Assembly: GCA_018830925.1 (NCBI GenBank)
Contig: JAHJRK010000290.1
Location: forward strand, 1-10,806
Direction: 5' to 3'
Origin: Pseudomonadota bacterium
GTDB lineage: Bacteria; Desulfobacterota; Desulfobacteria; Desulfobacterales; RPRI01
Length of the DNA stretch: 10,806 bases
The notes below the pieces were generated by a model that did no database searches, was not told where the DNA came from, and saw only the letters and a program-made list of their open reading frames with translations. This document shows positions 5,479 through 10,806 of this stretch, piece after piece. Both the position numbers and the translations under genes were made by a program. Numbering within the stretch: position 1 is the stretch's first letter; the number at the start of each line of letters is the position of its first letter.

Positions 5479-7825
5479 ATTTATCAACAGCAATTTTCAG
5501 CACATCCAGCATCTTTTCCACAAAATGAAATTTCATCTCCTTCTGCACCTTTTTGGGTATCTCTTCAATATCCCTTTCATTCCACTTCGGCAAAATGAGA
5601 CTCTTTATTCCGATATTATGGGCCGCAAGAACCTTCTCTTTAATTCCTCCGACAGGAAGCACCTGCCCTCTTAAGGTAATCTCGCCCGTCATGGCAAGAT
5701 ATTTTTCTATAGGTTTGTTTTTTAAGAGCGAATATAAGGCTGTCAGCATTGTCACGCCGGCAGAAGGGCCGTCTTTAGGGATTGCTCCTGCCGGAACATG
5801 TATGTGTATCTCATGATTTTCAAAATATTCTTCCTCAATACCCAAAGATATGGCATTTGTTCTTATAAAACTCAGGGCGGCAGTTGCGGATTCCTTCATC
5901 ACGTCTCCGAGCTGTCCTGTAAGAATGAGTCCCTTTTTCCCTTTCATGGCGGTAGCTTCAACAAATAGAATCTCGCCGCCTGTCTGGGTCCATGCAAGTC
6001 CGATTGCAACACCGGGAACGGATGTTCTTGTCAATACTTCCGGATATATCCGTTCAGGACCAAGATATTTCGCTATGTTCTGAACCTTAATTTCAAAACT
6101 TCCTTTGTCGCCTTCCGCTATCTTCGTTGCTACTCCCCTGCATATCGTCGCAATTTCCCTCTCAAGGTTCCTTAATCCGGCTTCACGGGTGTAGCCGGTA
6201 ATAATGCGCTTTACTGCTCCATTCGTAAATGATATCCGGTCGGATTTGAGGCCATGCGCTTTCCGCTGGCGGGGGATTAGGTACCGGGCGGCTATCTTTA
6301 TCTTCTCATCTTCCGTGTACCCCAAAAGCTCCAGAACCTCCATCCTGTCCCTTAAAGCAGGCGGAATTGTATAAAGTACGTTTGCCGTTGTAATGAACAT
6401 TACCTTCGAGAGATCAAATGCAACATCAAGATAATGGTCCGAAAAAGAATAATTCTGTTCAGGATCAAGCACCTCTAGAAGGGCCGACGAAGGATCTCCG
6501 CGGAAATCGCTTCCCACCTTGTCTATTTCATCCAGCATAAAAACCGGATTATTCGACCCGGCGCTTCTTATACCCTGAATAATGCGGCCCGGAAGTGCGC
6601 CCACGTACGTGCGCCTGTGCCCCCTGATTTCAGCCTCATCACGGACACCTCCGAGAGATATGCGTATGAACTTACGCCCCAGGGCACGGGCTATGGATTT
6701 GCCTAGGGAAGTTTTGCCGGTTCCCGGAGGTCCGGCAAAGCAAAGGATCGGCCCTTTCGATTCCGGCTTCAGTTTTCGCACAGCAAGAAACTCGATAACG
6801 CGCTTCTTCGCCTTATCAAGTCCGAAATGGTCTTCATCCAGAACTTTTCTTGCCTTTTTTATATCAAGATTATCCTTTGTGTTTTCGTTCCATGGAAGAG
6901 TCGTAAGCCAGTCGAGGTATGTTGATGCCACGGTATATTCAGCCGACGACGGATGCATACGTGAAAGGCGGTTCAATTCCCGTTCCGCTTCTTTCAGCGC
7001 TTCCGGAGGCAGCTTCTTATCTTTTACCTTTGCCCTGTAATCGTCAATTTCAACCGCCGCATCATCCTTTTCGCCAAGCTCTTCCCTGATGGCTTTCATC
7101 TGCTGGCGCAGATAATATTCCCGCTGGCTTTTTTCCATATCCCCCTTGACCTGTGACTGGATTTTGTTTCCCAGCTCGAGTATTTCAAGGTGATGGTTGG
7201 CCTGCCTCGTAACCTCTTTTAATCTTTTCCGCACATCCTCCGTTTCAAGAATTTTCTGTTTTTCCTCTGGAGAACTGTTAATGATCGAGGCAATCATGTC
7301 GGCCAGAATTCCGGGTTCCTGTATCGATTTCGCCATGTTTGCCATATCCCTTGGAAGGCCGGGAGTAAGCTCAACGATTCTTGTAAACAGGGTTAACAGG
7401 TTTGAAACAAACGCTTCCGTCTCCTTTCCTTTCGACTCTTTATCTTTTATATATTCTACGCGGGCCTGCAGATAGGGCTTACCGGTAATAAATTCCAGAA
7501 CTCTGAATCTTCCGAGTCCCTGAACGAGAAGCTGCGCATTATTGTCATCCGATTTTGCCATCCGTAAAATCAAAGCGCTTGTTCCGACAGAGTACAAATC
7601 ATCTTTCGGATCTTCAGCCTCCCTGCCCGGCTTTTTTGATGCAAGCAGCCCCACAATCCTGTCTTTCGACATTGCCTCATCAACAAGCTGCACTGATCCT
7701 CCCTGCATTACTACAAGAGGTAAAACCATCTTCGGATAAAGAGAGGAATCAAACAAAGGCAGAACAGGAAGAATCTCAGGGAGTTTCTCGGTGACCAATT
7801 CCATCTGTGATTGCTGTTGAGTCAT
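5477..7825 (-). CDS. lon: Lon ATP-dependent serine protease
   Basis: A 782-residue cytoplasmic AAA+ protease (LonA type) that degrades misfolded and regulatory proteins. The N-terminal LON substrate-binding domain covers about 15-210 (ILPVLPLFDSSLYPKMVLPL near its start), followed by a helical region ending in QREYYLRQQMKAIREELGE. The AAA+ module has Walker A GPPGTGKT at 365-372, Walker B MLDEIDK at 430-436 and sensor/arginine segments TTANV and IPPALRDRME. The protease domain has the catalytic serine S688 in PKDGPSAG and the catalytic lysine K731 in GGIKEK, 43 residues apart as in E. coli Lon. I place the start at the ATG at 7825 because GGAGG lies 6 bases before it; the GTG at 7837 would put that site inside the gene. 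hsp20 lies upstream in the same direction. The leader contains a MITE-like element and I cannot name a promoter. Confidence 0.98.
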   Translation of the reverse strand: MTQQQSQMELVTEKLPEILPVLPLFDSSLYPKMVLPLVVMQGGSVQLVDEAMSKDRIVGLLASKKPGREAEDPKDDLYSVGTSALILRMAKSDDNNAQLLVQGLGRFRVLEFITGKPYLQARVEYIKDKESKGKETEAFVSNLLTLFTRIVELTPGLPRDMANMAKSIQEPGILADMIASIINSSPEEKQKILETEDVRKRLKEVTRQANHHLEILELGNKIQSQVKGDMEKSQREYYLRQQMKAIREELGEKDDAAVEIDDYRAKVKDKKLPPEALKEAERELNRLSRMHPSSAEYTVASTYLDWLTTLPWNENTKDNLDIKKARKVLDEDHFGLDKAKKRVIEFLAVRKLKPESKGPILCFAGPPGTGKTSLGKSIARALGRKFIRISLGGVRDEAEIRGHRRTYVGALPGRIIQGIRSAGSNNPVFMLDEIDKVGSDFRGDPSSALLEVLDPEQNYSFSDHYLDVAFDLSKVMFITTANVLYTIPPALRDRMEVLELLGYTEDEKIKIAARYLIPRQRKAHGLKSDRISFTNGAVKRIITGYTREAGLRNLEREIATICRGVATKIAEGDKGSFEIKVQNIAKYLGPERIYPEVLTRTSVPGVAIGLAWTQTGGEILFVEATAMKGKKGLILTGQLGDVMKESATAALSFIRTNAISLGIEEEYFENHEIHIHVPAGAIPKDGPSAGVTMLTALYSLLKNKPIEKYLAMTGEITLRGQVLPVGGIKEKVLAAHNIGIKSLILPKWNERDIEEIPKKVQKEMKFHFVEKMLDVLKIAVDK

Positions 7826-7837
7826 TGATACCTCCAC
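7815..7837 (-). promoter_or_regulatory. lon ribosome binding site deciding the start
   Basis: On the minus strand GTGTGGAGGTATCA precedes the ATG at 7825. The GGAGG, six bases away, is the best ribosome site in the window and rules in favour of this ATG over the in-frame GTG four codons upstream. Confidence 0.85.
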
Positions 7838-7856
7838 ACTGCTGAATACGAAACTT

Positions 7857-8045
7857 TAATTAGTTTCCATCCGGAAATGGCCCTTTTGTGCGATCTCGGT
7901 GTCAATCTGCGAGATTACTTGTGCGGCATACATTGCGTATGCCTCCGCGCAATCCCTTGATTTTCTTGAGCTTGCCCAAAATTGCCTATTTCCGAATTGG
8001 AAACTCAACTGTGTCCGAGCTTTGTTCCCGGATGGACACTAATTA
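7857..8045. repeat. 189-bp MITE-like element in the lon leader
   Basis: Terminal inverted repeats of 18 bases (7857-7874 TAATTAGTTTCCATCCGG; 8028-8045) match at 17 of 18 positions. Inside are further inverted repeats: ATCTCG/CGAGAT (7893-7898 and 7910-7915), GGCATAC-ATTGC-GTATGCC (7925-7943) and TTTCC-GAATT-GGAAA (7989-8003); the left terminus also contains TTTCC/GGAAA (7864-7877). No ORF of note. The layout is that of a non-autonomous transposable element. It occupies most of the gap between hsp20 and lon; 8046-8094 shows nothing I can name. Confidence 0.65.
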
Positions 8046-8094
8046 GCACAAAGAATAATCCGGGATTTTGAATAACTATATAGACCGGCCTGGA

Positions 8095-8541
8095 TCATCC
8101 ATCCGTAATCGTTATTTTCCGGGTTTTATCAGATGATATTTTAGCAAGGCGTATCTGCAGAAAGCCGTTCAGGTAAGAGGCAGAAACCTTGTCTGTGTCT
8201 ATAGGAGCAGGGAGATAAAGTATACGTTCAAATGTTCCATACTGTATCTCTGCAAGCCGGTATGTTGCGCTTTCAACGCGGGGAATTTCTTCACGGTTTC
8301 CCCTGATCCTTATCGCCCTGCTGCATATTTCAACCTCAAGGTTCTCTTTATCGATCCCGGCGACCTCGGCAAGAACAATAACCTCCTGAGGCGTTTCATA
8401 AATATCCATCTGTGGTTTCCATGCCCGTTCGGAAAGAGAAAACATCGGGTTTATCGATCTGAACATGTCTTCGATGGATTTATTATATCCGGAATCCGAC
8501 GTTCCAAAATCATTTCCAAATCTTATCTTGATATAGTCCAT
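8095..8541 (-). CDS. Hsp20/alpha-crystallin family small heat shock protein
   Basis: A 148-residue ATP-independent holdase chaperone of the cytoplasm that keeps unfolding proteins soluble. The alpha-crystallin domain runs from about 41 to 137: KPQMDIYETPQEVIVLAEVAGIDKENLEV split around 42-70, YGTFERILYLP at 101-111 (the G-F-R-LP signature) and ASYLNGFLQIRLAK at 121-134 (the NG-L signature). The IxI motif that docks into a neighbouring dimer is present as ITI at 143-145. A longer reading frame opens with TTG at 8595, but I chose the ATG at 8541 because AGGAG stands six bases before it and because the result has the normal family length. lon follows in the same direction, a sensible stress pair, although an inserted element separates them. 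Confidence 0.92.
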   Translation of the reverse strand: MDYIKIRFGNDFGTSDSGYNKSIEDMFRSINPMFSLSERAWKPQMDIYETPQEVIVLAEVAGIDKENLEVEICSRAIRIRGNREEIPRVESATYRLAEIQYGTFERILYLPAPIDTDKVSASYLNGFLQIRLAKISSDKTRKITITDG

Positions 8542-8612
8542 GTCAGGCTCCTGATTTATAAAACTTGTTGTTACTTTTTCCAATTCTTTCTTCAATATAT
8601 GATTAACATCTT

Positions 8613-8640
8613 ATTATAATCATGGCAATAATTTTGTAAC
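8613..8640 (-). promoter_or_regulatory. Likely hsp20 promoter
   Basis: A perfect -10 TATAAT (8618-8613) on the minus strand lies 16 bases after GTTACA (8640-8635), a 4 of 6 match to the -35 box. The start would be near 8606, giving a leader of about 65 bases. No sigma-32-like sequence and no CIRCE element is visible. The -35 directly abuts the inverted-repeat element at 8642-8783. Confidence 0.5.
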
Positions 8641-8641
8641 A

Positions 8642-8783
8642 GGAATGTAACTGCTCAGGTGGATAGGCTGTAGAAGGAAACCATGCGCGACAATACGAAG
8701 CGCAGAGCGTCTTGATTTGGTCAATTCACGGTGACTAACAGCCTTCTGCCTACAGCCTAAACAACCTGAGTGTTACATATTCC
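8642..8783. repeat. Long inverted-repeat element between hsp20 and the MFS gene
   Basis: The left arm (8642-8676: GGAATGTAAC, CTCAGGT, TAGGCTGTAG, AAGG in order) is mirrored by the right arm (8742-8783: CCTTCT, CTACAGCCTA, ACCTGAG, GTTACATATTCC), giving arms of about 35-40 bases with small insertions. The roughly 65-base centre has no credible ORF. It resembles a MITE or a large palindromic unit and fills half of the divergent promoter region. Confidence 0.65.
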
Positions 8784-8820
8784 AATTGCGGTTTACCGCT
8801 GAATCAGCTATTACATATGC

Positions 8821-9987
8821 ATGAATAAAGCACCGGTTTCCGTCAAAGCAATCCTTGCTTCCCAGTACTTTCTATACTTCGGCATTATGGGGATATTTTT
8901 ACCCTTTTTTAATCTCTATTGTTACAAGCTTGGCTTTACAGGCTTTCAGATAGGAGTCCTTTCTGCTTCAAGATCCGTTGTAATGGTTTTATCGCCTCTG
9001 CTTTTAGGGTCCCTTGCCGACCGCTTTCATGCAAGAAAACCGATATATCTCTCATGCCATATTTTAAGCGCCGCTATCTGGTCTTTTTATCTTTTTACTT
9101 CCGACTTCTGGATGATGCTTATTATTACAGTTTGCTACACGGTCTTCTATTCTCCGATAATATCCTTCCTTGAAGCCTTTACGATAGATATTCTCGGAAG
9201 CAGAAAAAAGAGTTACGGCAGCATCAGGGTCTGGGGAACCGTCGCCTTTATTGTTACGGTTTTCTTACTGGGAAAGATTCTTGATATATATCCTATCGCA
9301 ATAATTCTTCCGCTTATTCTGGCTGGTTCCGTAATTCATGCTTTCTTTGCAATAAAAATCCCCGATATCAAACAAAAAAACAATAAGCCGTTTTTACGAG
9401 AAGCAGGAGCGCTTTTAAAAAAACGGCAGGTCATTCTTTTTCTTTCAAGCGCTTTCTTAATGCTTGTCAGTCACGGAGCTTATTACGGTTTTTTCTCGAT
9501 CCATCTTGAAAATATCGGTTACGGGCGGACATTCATTGGGATTGCCTGGGCTATAGCTTCAATTGCCGAAATCCTTGTAATGATAAATTCGGACAGGATT
9601 TTTAAGCGTTTTTCAATAAAAAATGTCATTATCTTTTCGTTCATTACGGCTGTTGCGAGATGGCTGACGCTTTCTGCAGTAAAATCCCCTGCACTTATTC
9701 TCCTGTCTCAGACTTTTCATGCAGTGACGTACGGGGCGTTTCACATTTCGAGCATTCTTTATATTGATTCCATGACCTCAGATGAAACAAAGACCCTCGG
9801 ACAGTCTTTAAATAATGCGGTTACATACGGACTTGGGCTTATGGTCGGGTTTTTCGCAAGCGGGTGGCTTTATGAGAAAGCAGGTTCGCCCGCTATTTTC
9901 GCTTTAAGCAGCCTTATTGCTCTTGCCGGCGGGATAATATTTATGGTTTTTAAGTTTGATGGACTTGTAAAAAGTCCGAGCCCTTAG
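8821..9987 (+). CDS. MFS transporter, MFS_1-like / HcaT-LacY-like group
   Basis: A 388-residue inner-membrane protein with about 12 hydrophobic segments. The opening (QYFLYFGIMGIFLPFFNLY at 15-33, then LGFTGFQIGVL) and the loop 2-3 motif GSLADRFHARK at 63-73 are typical of the MFS group containing the phenylpropionate permease HcaT and nucleoside or sugar transporters. A long basic loop lies in the middle (IKQKNNKPFLREAGALLKKRQ at about 183-203, longer than a usual loop). The substrate cannot be read from the sequence, and no catabolic neighbours help. There is no Shine-Dalgarno before the ATG; TATTAC at 8809-8814 could be a -10 that places the transcript start at or next to the ATG (leaderless). 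The last codons (from 9958) coincide with a copy of the repeat end seen at 5267-5285. Confidence 0.88.
   Translation: MNKAPVSVKAILASQYFLYFGIMGIFLPFFNLYCYKLGFTGFQIGVLSASRSVVMVLSPLLLGSLADRFHARKPIYLSCHILSAAIWSFYLFTSDFWMMLIITVCYTVFYSPIISFLEAFTIDILGSRKKSYGSIRVWGTVAFIVTVFLLGKILDIYPIAIILPLILAGSVIHAFFAIKIPDIKQKNNKPFLREAGALLKKRQVILFLSSAFLMLVSHGAYYGFFSIHLENIGYGRTFIGIAWAIASIAEILVMINSDRIFKRFSIKNVIIFSFITAVARWLTLSAVKSPALILLSQTFHAVTYGAFHISSILYIDSMTSDETKTLGQSLNNAVTYGLGLMVGFFASGWLYEKAGSPAIFALSSLIALAGGIIFMVFKFDGLVKSPSP
9958..9976 (+). repeat. Copy of a repeat end within the last MFS codons
   Basis: GATGGACTTGTAAAAAGTC differs from the end of the lon-rlpA repeat (5267-5285, GATAAACTCGTAAAAAGTC) at three of 19 positions. 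The copy encodes the DGLVKS of the MFS C-terminus. GGACTT and AAGTCC within it (9961-9977) can also form a small hairpin. Confidence 0.6.
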
Positions 9988-9988
9988 A

Positions 9989-10035
9989 AGCCGTTACGAA
10001 ATAACCATTACTTTTTTGAGTATTTCATTACGGCT
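9989..10035. repeat. Inverted repeat between convergent genes, possible two-way terminator
   Basis: AGCCGT and GAAATA (9989-10003) pair with TATTTC and ACGGCT (10021-10035), leaving a 3-by-3 internal loop and a 17-base loop that contains a T-run. It begins two bases past the MFS stop, and the acyltransferase gene ends at 10087 from the other side. The T-run is in the loop and not behind the stem, so terminator function is only suggested by position. Confidence 0.4.
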
Positions 10036-10086
10036 CCTTATGCCGGTCACAAAATTCCAAAGTTACAGTTATTTTGTTACAACGGA

Positions 10087-10806
10087 CTAGTCCCCTTTCC
10101 GGGGGAACAGAAGATAACGAAGCCAGTGAAAAACTGTATTTTTTCTGAGAGTCTCCCTGTCCATTGCGTCAAAATAGATGGAAAGAAGGGCCGGATCTGA
10201 AAAGAAACTCTCTCTTTTCGTTATTTTTTCATTTACGTCAAGATGCCTGACAACTTTCGCCGGGTTACCTGCCGCAATCGTATTTGGCGGAATATCATGT
10301 ACTACAACAGAACCTGCCCCGATGATACTGTTTTCCCCGACAACTACTCCCTTGCATACGATTGAACTGTCTCCTATCCAGACATTATTTTCAATTTTCA
10401 CGGGTCTGCTTTTACCCGTTGAAACCCTGTCATATATATCATGCCAGTCCGAATCGGTGATATATACGCCGCTTGCTATCATGCAGTTATCACCTATAGA
10501 GACGCTGGATGCGGAGCCGATTCTCACTCCGGGGCATATGAGGCAAAAGCTTCCTATTTGAATCCGCCCCATATCCTTCTTTTCGGACCAGACGGAAAGC
10601 CTTATCTTCTTGTCGGGAGCGGCGATAACTGTCGCGTAATCACCGAGTTCAATCGAAGATCCAAAAATCTCGACATGCCAGGGTTTCATAAAATGGAACC
10701 CTTTTCCAAGAGACTCAAAATGGGGTTTTAAAAAACGGGCGGCATAAAATCTCTGGAACTTAAGATAAGCTTTTTTAATAAAATATGGCCGATGGTCTTT
10801 TATCAA
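10087..10806 (-). CDS. Hexapeptide-repeat acyltransferase (left-handed beta-helix), possibly cut at its N-terminus
   Basis: At least 239 residues of a trimeric left-handed beta-helix acyl- or acetyltransferase of the type used in surface polysaccharide or lipid modification. The repeats run from about 49 to 188 (SIELGDYATVIA, RIQIGSFCLICPGVRIG, VSIGDNCMIASGVYI, then VWIGDSSIVCKGVVVGENSIIGAGSVV). DSDWHDIYDR at 118-127 places H122 where related acetyltransferases have the catalytic histidine, and NTIAAGNPAKVVR at 175-187 is the usual end of the helix. An alpha-helical tail of about 50 residues follows, longer than in simple acetyltransferases. The frame opens with TTG at the very last base of the window, so the real start may lie outside. 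Substrate unknown; no polysaccharide genes are in view. Confidence 0.87.
   Translation of the reverse strand: MIKDHRPYFIKKAYLKFQRFYAARFLKPHFESLGKGFHFMKPWHVEIFGSSIELGDYATVIAAPDKKIRLSVWSEKKDMGRIQIGSFCLICPGVRIGSASSVSIGDNCMIASGVYITDSDWHDIYDRVSTGKSRPVKIENNVWIGDSSIVCKGVVVGENSIIGAGSVVVHDIPPNTIAAGNPAKVVRHLDVNEKITKRESFFSDPALLSIYFDAMDRETLRKNTVFHWLRYLLFPRKGD

Noticed and set aside
5284..5493. 69-codon minus-strand frame across the lon-rlpA gap
   Set aside because: It lies almost entirely on the palindromic repeat, has no ribosome site, and its peptide follows the hairpins, so it is not a gene.
6582..7040. 152-codon plus-strand frame inside lon
   Set aside because: It is antisense to the most conserved AAA+ part of lon, with serine- and arginine-rich shadow composition and no ribosome site.
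7899..7905. TTGACA in the MITE-like element as the lon -35 box
   Set aside because: No acceptable -10 lies 16-18 bases downstream; a sigma-32-like reading with CCATTT also has wrong spacing.
8542..8595. TTG start giving an 18-residue longer Hsp20
   Set aside because: The ATG at 8541 has a strong ribosome site and gives the usual family length; the TTG has none.
1..10806. CRISPR arrays, tRNA or rRNA genes, complete insertion sequences
   Set aside because: No regularly spaced direct repeats, no cloverleaf with tRNA consensus bases, no rRNA-like stretch and no transposase frame were seen on either strand.

Overview
The window looks like part of a chromosome from a Gram-negative bacterium of moderate GC content. 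The Gram-negative call rests on three genes: a heptose-bisphosphate phosphatase of the LPS core pathway, a lipoprotein with an RlpA (DPBB plus SPOR) architecture, and a proteobacterial-style Lon. Gene content, codon flavour and the style of the intergenic repeats remind me of Desulfobacterota (former Deltaproteobacteria), but that is an impression and not a proof.

Layout, left to right. Positions 1-2276, minus strand: a recD2-type helicase cut by the left edge, overlapping the end of a gmhB-like phosphatase. Positions 2312-4237, minus strand: an accessory block. It holds an intact rhuM gene between two tiny broken ORFs whose sequences look like the first codons of hsdR and hsdM, and a complete higB-higA toxin-antitoxin operon with a well-resolved promoter and operator. 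Positions 4256-4503: a gene-poor stretch with a structured hairpin and an unrecognised 70-codon ORF. Positions 4504-5253: rlpA. Positions 5267-5478: a palindrome-rich repeat that includes a gap-free three-way-junction fold. Positions 5477-8541: lon and hsp20 in the same direction, a protein quality-control pair, separated by a 189-bp MITE-like element. Positions 8642-8783: a second long inverted-repeat element, between divergent hsp20 and an MFS transporter gene (8821-9987, plus strand). Positions 10087-10806, minus strand: a left-handed beta-helix acyltransferase that reaches the right edge.

Housekeeping genes (recD2, gmhB, rlpA, lon, hsp20) make up most of the window. The accessory signal is concentrated at 2312-4237, where I read the ruin of a type I restriction-modification operon that kept only its rhuM gene, next to a toxin-antitoxin pair. 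Three kinds of small palindromic repeat occupy the intergenic spaces around lon and hsp20, and a copy of one repeat end forms the last codons of the MFS gene. I see no rRNA, tRNA, CRISPR array or complete transposase gene. I did not find a clearly new multi-gene system. The best leads are the decayed hsd/rhuM locus and the structured repeats.
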